The notes: generated from the letters alone by a model not told the origin. 64,000 nt of DNA from Microbulbifer aggregans (GCF_001750105.1 NZ_CP014143.1:2285001-2349000); one strand, 5' to 3'; positions 8,539 through 17,776 are shown, numbered from the stretch's first letter. Program-made: numbers and translations.

Positions 8539-9967
8539 GCAAAACAGTTATGCAGTGCCCCCGGATCTTTTGGATGTGGTGATCGTTGGCGCGGGCATCT
8601 CCGGCCTGCAGGCAGCGCGGTTGCTGCGGCCTAATTACCGTATCGCGGTACTGGAAGCCCGCGAGCGCGTTGGGGGCCGCCTTTGTAACCACCGCTTTGC
8701 CAATGGTGAAACGGTGGATATCGGCGGGCAGTGGGTGGGGCCGGGCCAGGAGCGGATGTACCGCCTGATCGAGGAACTCGGTTTCGAGACCTGGCCGCTA
8801 TACGACAACGGCGACAACCTGCTCTGGGACCGGGCCCGGGGGCGACGCTACCAGGGCACCATCCCGCGTATTAACCCCGTGGCGCTGCTGGACCTGGGGC
8901 AGGCCATGGCGCGTTTTGAACGGATGGCCAGGAGCATTGACTGCTCCGCGCCGTGGACCCATCCGAAGGCGGCCGAGTGGGATCAGCAGACGCTGGCCAG
9001 CTGGCTGCAGCGCACCTGCAAAACTCGCCGTGCGCGGGAGCTGTTTGCCATCGGCATCGGCGCGGTGTTCGCCGCCGAGCCGGAGGAACTCTCCCTGTTG
9101 CATGCCCTGTTTTATGCGCGCTCCGGTAATTCATTGGAGACGCTACTCTCGGTAACCGGAGGTGCCCAGCAGGATCGTGTTCATGGAGGCACGGCAGGGC
9201 TCTGCACCCGTATGGCCAGAGAGCTGGGTGATGACCTGCACCTGAATGCTCCGGTAAATTCCATTGAACAGAATGCAGATGGAACATTGCTGGTGAGTTT
9301 TGAGGGCGGTGTCCTCCGTTGCCGGCGACTGATCCTGGCGCTGCCGCCCAACCAGGCGCTGCGGATTCAGTTTTCCCCGGCGCTGCCCGCCCGTCGTGAC
9401 CAGTTGTGGCAGCGGATGCCCGCCGGCAGCTGTATCAAATGTGTCGCCCGTTATGATCGTCCTTTCTGGCGTGACGAGGGCTTGTCCGGCCAGGTGACCA
9501 GCGTCGAGGGCCCGGTGCGGGTGGTGTTCGACAATTCCGAGGCTGGCAAAGACTCCGGCCTGCTGATGGGTTTTCTCGAGGGAGAGGCCGCGCGGCATTA
9601 CAGCGGTGTCGATCCCGAGGTGCGTCGACGCGATGTGCTCGACTGTTTCGCGCGCTATTTCGGTAAGCGGGCCCGCACGCCCCTTGAGTATGTCGACCGG
9701 GACTGGAGTAGTGAGCCCTGGACCAGGGGATGCTATGCCGCGTTGATGCCGCCCGGAGTCTGGACGCAGTACGGCGACGGCCTGCGCGATGCGGATGGTC
9801 CCATCCACTATGCGGGTACCGAGGCGGCCACGGAATGGTACGGCTATATGGAAGGTGCGCTGCAGGCCGCTGAGCGGGCAGTGCAGGAAGTGCGCCAGGC
9901 TCTGGCAGAGTGTGCTCCCGGGGCGCCGGCGATGAATCTTCAAGTGCGGGAGCTGCCCCGTGTGTGA
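8531..9967 (+). CDS. Flavin monoamine oxidase family protein
   Basis: 478 residues with no signal peptide, so cytoplasmic. The N-terminal Rossmann motif VVIVGAGISGLQAARLL with EARERVGGR binds FAD, and the C-terminal FAD motif ends near YAGTEAATEWYGYMEGA. This is the amine oxidase / polyamine oxidase / L-amino-acid oxidase fold, which oxidises an amine to an imine with release of hydrogen peroxide. The GTG start at 8531 is chosen because AGGAGG lies nine bases before it (8516-8521). The start overlaps the hydrolase stop by eight bases and the stop overlaps the secernin start by eight bases, so translation is probably coupled. The substrate is not evident. Confidence 0.9.
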   Translation: MTKQNSYAVPPDLLDVVIVGAGISGLQAARLLRPNYRIAVLEARERVGGRLCNHRFANGETVDIGGQWVGPGQERMYRLIEELGFETWPLYDNGDNLLWDRARGRRYQGTIPRINPVALLDLGQAMARFERMARSIDCSAPWTHPKAAEWDQQTLASWLQRTCKTRRARELFAIGIGAVFAAEPEELSLLHALFYARSGNSLETLLSVTGGAQQDRVHGGTAGLCTRMARELGDDLHLNAPVNSIEQNADGTLLVSFEGGVLRCRRLILALPPNQALRIQFSPALPARRDQLWQRMPAGSCIKCVARYDRPFWRDEGLSGQVTSVEGPVRVVFDNSEAGKDSGLLMGFLEGEAARHYSGVDPEVRRRDVLDCFARYFGKRARTPLEYVDRDWSSEPWTRGCYAALMPPGVWTQYGDGLRDADGPIHYAGTEAATEWYGYMEGALQAAERAVQEVRQALAECAPGAPAMNLQVRELPRV

Positions 9968-11177
9968 CACCCTGGTCTGGCGCGGGCAGGGGGAAACCTG
10001 GCTGGCCAAAAACAGTGACCGCGATCCCTACGAGGCACAGCGTGTCGAGGTGGTACCGGCCGTGCGCGGAGATCGCACTGCCAACCTCCGCTGTACCTGG
10101 ATCGAAATTCCACAGGTGCCCGATCGGCACGCCTGCATCATCGGTCGGCCCGCGTGGATGTGGGGCGCGGAGATGGGGGTGAACGCGTGCGGGGTAGCGA
10201 TCGGTAACGAGGCCATCTTTTCCCGCCGCGTGTTGAAAAGCGGCGCGGCGCTGCTGGGTATGGATCTGGTACGTCTCGGTCTCGAGCGCGCATCCACGGC
10301 GGAGGAGGCGCTGGATGTCATCATCGGCCTGCTGCAGGCCCATGGTCAGGGTGGCCCCGCAGGCTTCAGTCAGCGGGACTTCCGCTACGATAACAGTTTC
10401 CTGATCGCCGATTCTGGCAGTGCCTGGAAGCTGGAAACTGCCGGGCAGCAGTGGGCTGCTTCCCGGATCGACAGTTTCGACAGTATTTCCAACGCGCTCA
10501 CGATCGACACAGGCGCCGACCGGATTCCCCCGGATCTTGTCGCGGTGCAGGCTGGGGGTGAAAGCTTCCGGCGGCGCTTCGACACCTGGCTGCGCCCGTT
10601 TTTTGGTGCCAGCCGCCGCCGCAGGGCCGCCAGTCTGAACGCGCTCGGTTCGCTGCCTGACAGTGGTGTCGGTTTCCGGGAGTTTGCGGCCATTCTGCGA
10701 CAACACCGAAAGGCATGCCCCAGTGGCAACGGGGACCTGTGTATGCACGCCGCACCGGTGAATTCGCCGCTTGCCTTCCTGCGCCCCTCGCAGACCACCA
10801 ATGCCATGATCGTGCAATTGAGCGAGCACGGGCCGCGAGTCAGTTTTACCGGCACCGCGGCGACCTGTAGCAGTCTGTTTATGCCCGTCGAATTTACCGG
10901 TGGGTGGCAGGTCTGCGCGCAGGATCGCTGGGAGCAGCACCGGGTTGCGATGGCCAGTGCAATTGAGCGCGGTTCCAGTGCCTCTCTACTGGGTGGAATT
11001 GAAGCCGCAGAGGCTGAGATTTTCGCTGCCATCGAGGCTGGCGAACTCTGCGAGGCGGAGACTCTCGCAATAACGCATTCCGCCGCACTTTTCGGTCTGC
11101 GTCTGCAGGGCAATACAGCGCCGGTAAACATTCAACATGAATTCAAACAGAAAAGAAGCACTGAGGAGACCTCATGA
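9960..11177 (+). CDS. Peptidase C69 / secernin family N-terminal nucleophile hydrolase
   Basis: 405 residues beginning Met-Cys-Asp-Thr, so removal of Met exposes Cys2, the N-terminal nucleophile of family C69. WLAKNSDRDP and the GVNACGVAIGNEA segment are typical of secernin and dipeptidase-A-like members. These enzymes cleave C-N bonds in small peptides or amides. The frame begins with GTG at 9960, inside the end of the oxidase gene, and its stop shares the ATGA of the following DUF885 gene. There is no signal peptide. The family call is good; the exact substrate is open. Confidence 0.85.
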   Translation: MCDTLVWRGQGETWLAKNSDRDPYEAQRVEVVPAVRGDRTANLRCTWIEIPQVPDRHACIIGRPAWMWGAEMGVNACGVAIGNEAIFSRRVLKSGAALLGMDLVRLGLERASTAEEALDVIIGLLQAHGQGGPAGFSQRDFRYDNSFLIADSGSAWKLETAGQQWAASRIDSFDSISNALTIDTGADRIPPDLVAVQAGGESFRRRFDTWLRPFFGASRRRRAASLNALGSLPDSGVGFREFAAILRQHRKACPSGNGDLCMHAAPVNSPLAFLRPSQTTNAMIVQLSEHGPRVSFTGTAATCSSLFMPVEFTGGWQVCAQDRWEQHRVAMASAIERGSSASLLGGIEAAEAEIFAAIEAGELCEAETLAITHSAALFGLRLQGNTAPVNIQHEFKQKRSTEETS

Positions 11178-12568
11178 CTCCAGCCAAGATAATGCGCGAC
11201 CTTTGCATTGCGGCAATGACAATTTTGATGCTGTCAGGGTGCGGTCAGCGCGACTCGGACACAAAGTCCGATGTAACTACGGCCACCAATGAGTCGGCAG
11301 CGCAGCAACAGGCTGACTCGGGCAGCGGCAAGAAGGAAAGTGAGCAAGTGAAATCCATGGACCAGCTGGCCGAAGACTATGTGTTACTGGTGCTGTCACT
11401 CGGCAACCACGATGACAACTACGTCGATGCCTATTACGGTCCGGAGCAGCTGCGGGAAACCGCTAAACAGAATAAGGCGTCGCCCGCAGTGCTGGCGGAT
11501 CAGGCGGCTGAACTGTCGGCCAAGCTGGAGGCGATGCCAGAGCCGGACAATGAAATGGACAGGTTGCGCCACCACTACCTGAAGACGCAGTTGCGCGCGG
11601 TAGCGGCTCATGCAGAGAGTCTCGCCGGCAACGGTAACCGGGATTTCGATCGCGAGGCGGAGCTGCTATACGACACCCAGCCCCCGAAACAGGAATTCTC
11701 CGAATTCGAACCCGCCCTCGCAGAGCTCGAGCAATTGCTGCCCGGAGAGGAGCCGTTGCACGAGCGGGTGCAGGCCTTCCGCAAACAGTTCGAAATTCCA
11801 CCTGAAAAACTGGGGCCGGTATTTGAAGCGGCGATTGATGCCTGCAGGCAGCGCACGAAAAAATACATCGACCTGCCGTCAAACGAGGAATTCACCCTCG
11901 AGTATGTTACCGACAAGCCCTGGAGCGGCTACAACTGGTATCAGGGCGATGCCCACAGCCTGATCCAGATGAACACCGAGTTACCAGTCATGATCGACCG
12001 CGCGATTGACCTCGGCTGCCACGAGGGTTATCCCGGACATCACACCTACAACGCCTTACTGGAACAGAAGCTGGTAAAAGACCGCGGCTGGATCGAGTTC
12101 AGTGTCTACCCCCTGTTTAGTCCGCAGTCCCTGATCGCTGAAGGTAGCGCCAACTACGGGATCGAATTGGCTTTCCCCGATGAGCAAAAGACCCAGTTCG
12201 AACGGGAGACGCTCTATCCGCTGGCGGGCCTGGATCCCTCAAAGGCGGAAAAGTATGACCGCGTACTGGAGTTGATCGATACCGTCAGCTTCGCCGGTAA
12301 CACCATCGCCCGGCAATATATCAACGGCGAGATCGAAGGCGATCAGGCAGTGGAACTGTTCGAGAAGTACACCCTGATGAGCCCGGAAAAGGCGCGCCAG
12401 CGTAAGCGCTTTGTGGATACTTACGGTGCCTACGTCATCAACTACAACTGGGGCAAGCAACTCGTGGCTGACTATGTGGAAGAGGGCGCGGGTAGTGAGG
12501 AGGAACGCTGGCAGCGCTTTGCCAAGCTGTTGTCGTCCCCCCGGTTGCCGTCTTCCCTGAACTGGTGA
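11174..12568 (+). CDS. DUF885 family peptidase-like lipoprotein (short form)
   Basis: 464-residue predicted lipoprotein with lipobox LSGC (Cys23) and a low-complexity linker to about residue 60. HEGYPGHH at residues 283-290 is the DUF885 zinc-site signature. It is about 150 residues shorter than the DUF885 lipoprotein at 1238-3088 and only distantly similar to it, so the two are unlikely to be a recent duplication. ATGA overlap with the C69 gene makes it the last member of a coupled four-gene run. The two genes before it encode cytoplasmic proteins, whereas this one should sit in the envelope. Downstream are two perfect inverted repeats without T-runs. Confidence 0.85.
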   Translation: MTPAKIMRDLCIAAMTILMLSGCGQRDSDTKSDVTTATNESAAQQQADSGSGKKESEQVKSMDQLAEDYVLLVLSLGNHDDNYVDAYYGPEQLRETAKQNKASPAVLADQAAELSAKLEAMPEPDNEMDRLRHHYLKTQLRAVAAHAESLAGNGNRDFDREAELLYDTQPPKQEFSEFEPALAELEQLLPGEEPLHERVQAFRKQFEIPPEKLGPVFEAAIDACRQRTKKYIDLPSNEEFTLEYVTDKPWSGYNWYQGDAHSLIQMNTELPVMIDRAIDLGCHEGYPGHHTYNALLEQKLVKDRGWIEFSVYPLFSPQSLIAEGSANYGIELAFPDEQKTQFERETLYPLAGLDPSKAEKYDRVLELIDTVSFAGNTIARQYINGEIEGDQAVELFEKYTLMSPEKARQRKRFVDTYGAYVINYNWGKQLVADYVEEGAGSEEERWQRFAKLLSSPRLPSSLNW

Positions 12569-13041
12569 GCGCATCCCGGCAGTGAAAATGAGAGTCTGCT
12601 GAATTCCGGCGAGAAATGGCGAGTTCAGCAGCCCATCCGTGACCCATTTCCCTGACGGGTCACTATATCCCTCACACCACGGAAACTGGTCTGGCGCCGG
12701 GCCTTAGACCGGCTTCTGGCCAGGAGGCTGGAATTTGCTCGTGTCATCTGAAGTCATTTGAATTGGCACTTTCTGTCGCCGACGGAGTGTTTTTTGTACA
12801 ATTGTTGCAAAAGTTGCTTTCGAACTACTCATGCTGATTTGTATGTATTTTAAACAAAATCATCCTAATGCATAATGTCATCACAAGATAAATGACATAA
12901 AAGGCCATGCTTTTGGTTAATTCGGGACGTTTTTGGCAGGTGCCAGTGCCTGTGGGAATTGTCCCTGACGACCGTCGGCTGGCCGCCTGGGGAGCCCCAT
13001 TGAGGGGGGTTACTTTTGGTGCAGTCTGGAAGAAGAAAGAA
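12569..13041. promoter_or_regulatory. Structured intergenic region upstream of the LysR gene
   Basis: No convincing gene in about 470 bases. It holds two stem-loops after the DUF885 gene (CTGCTGAA 12596-12603 with TTCAGCAG 12624-12631; GTGACCC 12639-12645 with GGGTCAC 12657-12663), neither with a T-run. An AT-rich segment about 12780-12900 contains an inverted repeat ATGTCAT (12875-12881) / ATGACAT (12892-12898) with ten bases between, a plausible operator for the following regulator. The LysR frame is open back to an ATG at 12907, but the added 45 residues do not resemble the family. Confidence 0.5.
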
Positions 13042-13962
13042 ATGCCGGGAACAAAGATCAGTTTGTCGCAGATGGAAGCCTTTTGTGCGGTGGCCAAGTA
13101 TCGCAGCTTCAAAGAGGCCGCGTTGAGACTGGAGATCTCCCAGCCATCGCTGGTGAATAAGATGTCTCAGTTGGAAGAGTGCTACGGCGCCAAGCTTCTG
13201 GTCCGGCGCCGGGAAAACAACCGACTGACAAGTATCGGTGCCGCGTTGTTGCCATTGTTTCAGTCTGCCCTCAATGCAGTACGTGAATCTGAACACCTGA
13301 TGTATTCCCACTCGAAGATGCAGTCGGGTGAGATTCGCATCGCGGCCGTGAGCCCGTATAAGGTGTCGCGGATTCTGAAGGTTTTCAACAGCCGTTACCC
13401 GAATATCAGAGTGAAAGCATCCTTCTCCTCCTCGGAAAATATCCAGCGTCTGCTGGAGCTGGGTGAAGTGGATGCAGCTTTTTATGTTCAAGCCGAGAAG
13501 CGGCCGGGCCAGCAGGCATTCCGATGCTATGAATACAGCCTGGTGGCGATTCTTCCCCGGGAGCACCCACTTGCCAGCAAAAGTGCGCTGGAGATCGGGG
13601 ATTTTCACCAGCAGGCTTTCATCAGCAGGGAGGAGGGTTCCTTGACCCGATCGCTGTTTGAGGAAGCGCTGAGGGAACAGAGTGTTGTTGTGGACACGCG
13701 GTACGAGCTGGGCAGTAGAGAGTCCATCCGCGAGGCAGTAGGGCAGGGCCTCGGTATTTCCGTGGTGGCAGAAGATGAGCATGTGCCTCATCCGAACATT
13801 GTGGTGCGGCCCATTCGCAGTGATCGCCTGTCGATTGTCAGTAGCCTGGTGGTGCTGAACGAGCGAGTGTCGACTCCATTGACCCAGTCACTGATCCAGG
13901 TCGTGACCGCTCTTGCGCGTGAATTCGATCGTGAAACCGCGGACTGCGCTCTGGCGAGTTAA
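13042..13962 (+). CDS. LysR family transcriptional regulator
   Basis: 306 residues, the usual length. The winged helix-turn-helix is at about residues 7-65 (MEAFCAVAKYRSFKEAALRLEISQPSL in two parts), followed by a periplasmic-binding-like effector domain starting at SGEIRIAAVSPYKV. The start at 13042 has an AAGAAAGA purine stretch upstream. The fold is certain but the regulon is not. Nearby candidates are the phnDCE importer (16920-19405) and the subtilase pair that converges on it. An autoregulatory inverted repeat lies 144 bases upstream of the start. The sequence does not show which small molecule it senses. Confidence 0.9.
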   Translation: MPGTKISLSQMEAFCAVAKYRSFKEAALRLEISQPSLVNKMSQLEECYGAKLLVRRRENNRLTSIGAALLPLFQSALNAVRESEHLMYSHSKMQSGEIRIAAVSPYKVSRILKVFNSRYPNIRVKASFSSSENIQRLLELGEVDAAFYVQAEKRPGQQAFRCYEYSLVAILPREHPLASKSALEIGDFHQQAFISREEGSLTRSLFEEALREQSVVVDTRYELGSRESIREAVGQGLGISVVAEDEHVPHPNIVVRPIRSDRLSIVSSLVVLNERVSTPLTQSLIQVVTALAREFDRETADCALAS

Positions 13963-14000
13963 GCGAATAGCTCCTCAGAAGGCCCAATGATTTCACCAGT

Positions 14001-14027
14001 AAAAAAGGCGGCCCAACTGGGCCGCCT
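14001..14027 (-). terminator. Intrinsic terminator of the subtilase operon
   Basis: Perfect 9-bp stem AGGCGGCCC (14006-14014) / GGGCCGCCT (14019-14027) with loop AACT. Six A on the left become a T-run on the minus strand, so it ends transcription of the subtilase gene, whose stop is about 80 bases upstream in that direction. Confidence 0.85.
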
Positions 14028-14106
14028 AAACCGATCATCCCTAATCAGGCGCTTCACTCACGGGATACTCGAACGCGCCTTTCCAATTTTTTTGCGGGAC
14101 TAATGC

Positions 14107-15654
14107 TTATCGGGCACTACCGTCGCCGCCGTAGATCTTGCCATTGGAGCTTTTGCAGCCGTTGGTAGCAAGGTAGTCGTAGGCGTCCTTGGCCTGTACC
14201 AGACCCCAGCCGGTGTTGTAGTCATAGCCAGTTTCGGCCAGGTCGCTGGCGGAGGCACGCAGGGCCATGCGGATATCGTTGCCGCTACACTGCGGGAAGT
14301 GGCTCCAGACCAAGGCGGCAACACCGGAAACGTGCGGCGTCGCCATGGAGGTGCCGGACATGTAGTCGTAGTTTGCCAGCTGCTCGATGTTAATGCTGGT
14401 CTCCATGCCGATGTTGCTCATCAGCTCCTGACCATCAGCCTGGCTGATGCCAACGGCTACCAGTGCGCTGTCACCACCCAGGGTACCGGACAAGGTCCCC
14501 GGAACATTGTTGTAGACGATGGCGCCGACACCGCCGCCCGCTTCACAGTTCGCAACCTTTGCGCCAAAGGCGATTTCGCCGCGCTCGATCAGGCAGATCT
14601 TGCCGGCAACGTCTTCACAGGCGCTGGTGCCGACGCCGCAATCCGCCAGGGGTGCGTCGATGGAGCCGATCGTTGAACCCTGCATGGGAATTGCTTCATA
14701 GGCATTGCTTTCCTGGGAGACAACGCCAACACCGCTTTGGCCCATGCCCCGCGGTACGGTGGACAACGTGTTGACACCGGGGCCGGCGACTTCTACCTGC
14801 GAGGTGCGCTGCGAGAAGTTGGCGTGTTGCGCAGCGCTGTCGATCGCGGCTACGGACATCACGCTGTCGTATGAGGCCGGGTAGGAGTGGGTGGCATTGC
14901 CGTCGTTGCCGGCCGCGGCAATGATCAGCACACCTTCACGGGCCGCTGCATCCATTGCTTTTCTCTCGATCGGGTTTTCGAAGCTGCCGCCGAGGCTCAT
15001 GGAAATGATGTCGGCATCCGCATCGACACAGTCGCTGACCGCACCGACCAGGCTGGAAGCGTAGGCGAAATTGCCAGCAGCGTTGAACACGCGGACGATA
15101 TGCAGGTTCATGTTTTCGTCGGAGTTGACGCCGACGACGCCCTCGCCATTGCCGCCAACTGCGGCGATAGTTCCCGCTACGTGCGTGCCGTGGCTGTGAT
15201 CGTCTTCATTCCAGGGGCCGGAAAGGCCCATTTCGCCGGTTACGTTGGCTGCTGGCAGGTCAGGATGGCCGTAGTCATAACCGGAGTCGATGATGCACAC
15301 CTTGGTGCCACCGGCATAGTTCAGCTGGTCTGCCTGGGTCATGGCGATACCGTAGGGGGAAATTTCACCCACTGCGTTGCCTTGCAGCTTGCGCTTCGCA
15401 TCCGGGTAGACCATGGAAATGCCGTCGACGGACTTGAGTTCTGCAAACTGCTCTTTGCTGACGGACAGGGCGATGCTGTCGAATTTGTCCAGCTCATGGT
15501 GAACCTTGATGCCCTTTTGCTCCAGGGCGGTTTTTACGGCCGCGCCTTGACCTGGCTTGTACTCAACAATGAGGCGCATGGAGTCGGAGGCCAGCGCCGG
15601 CAGGCTGATGGCGGCACTGATGGCTGCTGCGATAAGTGTGGTTTTCTTATTCAT
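14107..15654 (-). CDS. Secreted subtilisin-like serine protease (S8) with PA insert
   Basis: 515 residues. The signal peptide (1 to about 22, ends ALA) is followed by an inhibitor I9-type propeptide (about 25-95: MRLIVEYKPGQGAAV ... VYPDAKR), then an S8 catalytic domain with Asp123 (IIDSGYD), His155 (HGTHVAG), oxyanion Asn250 (AAAGND) and Ser436 (GTSMATP). A protease-associated (PA) domain is inserted between Asn250 and Ser436, about residues 310-425, and contains several cysteines. It is exported and probably matures by cleavage of the propeptide. It follows the lipoprotein gene at 15685-16275 after 30 bases, so the two are probably one transcript. The substrate is unknown. Confidence 0.93.
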   Translation of the reverse strand: MNKKTTLIAAAISAAISLPALASDSMRLIVEYKPGQGAAVKTALEQKGIKVHHELDKFDSIALSVSKEQFAELKSVDGISMVYPDAKRKLQGNAVGEISPYGIAMTQADQLNYAGGTKVCIIDSGYDYGHPDLPAANVTGEMGLSGPWNEDDHSHGTHVAGTIAAVGGNGEGVVGVNSDENMNLHIVRVFNAAGNFAYASSLVGAVSDCVDADADIISMSLGGSFENPIERKAMDAAAREGVLIIAAAGNDGNATHSYPASYDSVMSVAAIDSAAQHANFSQRTSQVEVAGPGVNTLSTVPRGMGQSGVGVVSQESNAYEAIPMQGSTIGSIDAPLADCGVGTSACEDVAGKICLIERGEIAFGAKVANCEAGGGVGAIVYNNVPGTLSGTLGGDSALVAVGISQADGQELMSNIGMETSINIEQLANYDYMSGTSMATPHVSGVAALVWSHFPQCSGNDIRMALRASASDLAETGYDYNTGWGLVQAKDAYDYLATNGCKSSNGKIYGGDGSAR

Positions 15655-15684
15655 TACTAGACCTATTTATCCTTGGTTGGGCGC

Positions 15685-16275
15685 TCAGGCGTTGTCGTCG
15701 TCATTCTTGGTGCTTGGGCATTCCTTGGTCTGGATATTGCCGCTGATTACACCGCCGCTGGCGTAACCCTGGTAGGGGCCGCTGTCGAGGACGAACAGGT
15801 TGACCATACCGTGCATACCCCACGGAGAGTTGACGCCTTCACCCATGTCGGTCATACAGGCGATGCCCGTACCCTGGCCCGGCATCAGCGGATTGGAGGA
15901 GTCATAGTCAAAGTCCACCTGGTACATGCCCGGCTCACATGCCTGGATACACTGCATGTGGCGGTCAGCGTCGACATCCCCGGTGGGATCGCTAAGATCT
16001 TCACCGCAGAGGCCTGCGTGGGTGACGTTCGCCTTGAACTCAACCCCGCCTTGTTCTTCCCAGTCGATAGCGGTGCTATCGCGGAAGGTCATTTGCCCTT
16101 TAACCGGCTTTTCATCGCAGCGCTGCGCATTGATGGTGAAAACTGCTTTACCTTTGCCGCCCAGCGAGTGCATGGTGCCGCCGCCGGTGACAGTGCCGTC
16201 AATCCTTTCACAGCCGGCCAGCGCCAGAGCGCCGGACAACAGAATCGCGCTCTTCTTGAAGGGCGTTAACTTCAT
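15685..16275 (-). CDS. Hypothetical lipoprotein encoded with the subtilase
   Basis: 196 residues; I do not recognise a family. The start at 16275 gives a short signal with lipobox LAGC, and a GGAGAAA site lies before it. The mature part has several cysteines (for example AQRCDEK, HAGLCGED, MQCIQACEPG), a Gly-rich beginning, mixed beta-type sequence and a terminal Asp/Asn-rich tail. The frame is open 68 codons upstream, but that part has no protein character. It lies 30 bases before the subtilase gene, so the product may be a partner, inhibitor or substrate of the protease at the cell surface (inference from position only). Confidence 0.7.
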   Translation of the reverse strand: MKLTPFKKSAILLSGALALAGCERIDGTVTGGGTMHSLGGKGKAVFTINAQRCDEKPVKGQMTFRDSTAIDWEEQGGVEFKANVTHAGLCGEDLSDPTGDVDADRHMQCIQACEPGMYQVDFDYDSSNPLMPGQGTGIACMTDMGEGVNSPWGMHGMVNLFVLDSGPYQGYASGGVISGNIQTKECPSTKNDDDNA

Positions 16276-16919
16276 AGTCTTTCTCCAGAATTCCGTATTT
16301 ATTGTTGATTGGTCACTGCGGTAACTCTGCAGCACCTGTGTATCGTGACGTAAAAAACTGATGGACCCACAGTCATAAATGCCCAAACTAAGCTTTGGAA
16401 AATCTGAATTAGGGTTGTGGTAGATTGTTTGGCTTTTAACTTGGTTCAGGCGGAAAAGGGCTCTGTGAGTCTCCTGCATTTCTCGAGGATAAGAGCTGGT
16501 GACGGACTGGGGAGATGGAGTTAATCTCTAATAGATTGGATGCTGTCGAGGTGTCCTGAGGTGGAGCAGTGCATGTTGATTCTCCGACCCTGATCCTTCA
16601 GGTTGACTCCAGTGCAAGAAGAGGTCATTGATGACCCCGCAATCTGCAAATTAGCGCTTTGGGTGCCGTTGCAATCATTGGTAAAATTGCGCACAAATTA
16701 GTCATGCCAGTATGGATCTTCTGGGTTTCCGTTTGTGTGTCTTTTCGACTTGTTTATTCTTGGTGGTCAGAATTCTGGTTAATTCAATAGCCCTGAATTA
16801 TCTGGAATGCTGATTAGTAATTTGTGAACTAGCCTTTCTGCGGTAGGAAATGAGATTGGCAGAGAAGAAACCCGCAGCATTTTCACAGGGAAGTATTCGA
16901 TAAGAGGTCATTGTTTCCT
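16276..16919. promoter_or_regulatory. Long AT-rich divergent spacer upstream of phnDCE
   Basis: About 640 bases without a supported gene between the divergent lipoprotein and phnD genes. By hand count the 60 bases from 16741 are 35% GC, far below the flanking genes. I looked for a PHO box (two CTGTCAT-like repeats) and found none that fits. It must hold the promoters for both directions, but I cannot place them with confidence. Confidence 0.45.
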
Positions 16920-17756
16920 GTGTTGGTTAAGAGATTTTTTCTCCCCCTGATTTGCCTTCTGTTCTCATTGCAGGTGCAGGCAACTGAGCGGCTCACGATA
17001 GCCATGATTCCAGCGGAAGATTCTCGAGCGATGTTGGCGCAGTCAGCACCGTTGTTTGACGCGCTTGCGGAAAAGCTGGGTGTGCAGGTAAAAGGCTATG
17101 TGGCGGCTGATTACAACGGCGCTATTGAGGCGCTACGGGCGGGTCATGTAGACCTGGCATATCTCGGTCCATTTTCTTACGTCAAGGCGGCAGAGCTGGC
17201 TGAGGTGGAGGCCTTTGTTGTGGCGAAGAAGAGTGACTCGCCAGATACAGGCTATAAAAGCCAGATTATCGTGCAGGCGGATTCTGAGATTTTCGCAATC
17301 GAGGATCTAAAAGGGACGAATTTCGCCTTTGTTGCCCCTACCTCGACCTCCGGTTATATGTTTCCAATGGCGAAGCTCAAAGAATCGGGCCTCGAGCCGC
17401 GCCAGTTTTTTAAGAATGCCGTTTATTCGGGTTCGCATGACGCAAGTATCCTCGCCGTGAAGCATGGGCGTGTAGAAGCTGCGGCTGTTGCTGACAGAAT
17501 ACTCCAGTCAGCTTTGAGCAAAGGGCTGGTGGCGGAGAATGAGATACGGGTGATCTGGAGTTCAGACGCGATTCCCGAATCGCCGATGGTTTGGCGAAGG
17601 GATCTGCCAGAGAAAACCAGAGTGCGTATTAAGGAAGCATTTTTGAGTTTGCGCGGGGTACGCTTCGGTGATCAGGGCTTAGTGAACAGCTTTGAGCCAA
17701 CGGAAGACTCGGCCTACGATGCTGTCCGCGAAGTATATCGGTCATCAAAAGGCTGA
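16920..17756 (+). CDS. phnD: PhnD-type ABC transporter substrate-binding protein
   Basis: Periplasmic binding protein of the phosphate/phosphite/phosphonate class, about 278 residues, with an N-terminal signal ending near QVQA. Family features are LTIAMIPAEDSR at the mature start, HVDLAYLGPFSY in the first lobe and FAFVAPTSTSGYMFP, the loop that usually holds the anion. The start is uncertain: GTG at 16920 has a purine stretch (16902-16907) twelve bases upstream, while TTG at 16911 is too close to it. It is followed by ATPase and permease genes in one run. Codon composition is less GC-rich than neighbouring loci. Phosphonate, phosphite or another oxyanion are possible ligands; no C-P lyase or phosphonatase gene is in the window. 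Confidence 0.82.
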   Translation: MLVKRFFLPLICLLFSLQVQATERLTIAMIPAEDSRAMLAQSAPLFDALAEKLGVQVKGYVAADYNGAIEALRAGHVDLAYLGPFSYVKAAELAEVEAFVVAKKSDSPDTGYKSQIIVQADSEIFAIEDLKGTNFAFVAPTSTSGYMFPMAKLKESGLEPRQFFKNAVYSGSHDASILAVKHGRVEAAAVADRILQSALSKGLVAENEIRVIWSSDAIPESPMVWRRDLPEKTRVRIKEAFLSLRGVRFGDQGLVNSFEPTEDSAYDAVREVYRSSKG

Positions 17757-17776
17757 GTAGCTGACGGTCTATATCG

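Noticed and set aside
9435..10940. 501-codon minus-strand frame opposite the amine oxidase and C69 genes
   Set aside because: It crosses two overlapping genes with clear active-site motifs; its product is compositionally biased.
12907..13041. 45-residue N-terminal extension of the LysR protein
   Set aside because: The winged helix domain begins right after the ATG at 13042, which has a purine-rich site; the extension does not resemble the family.
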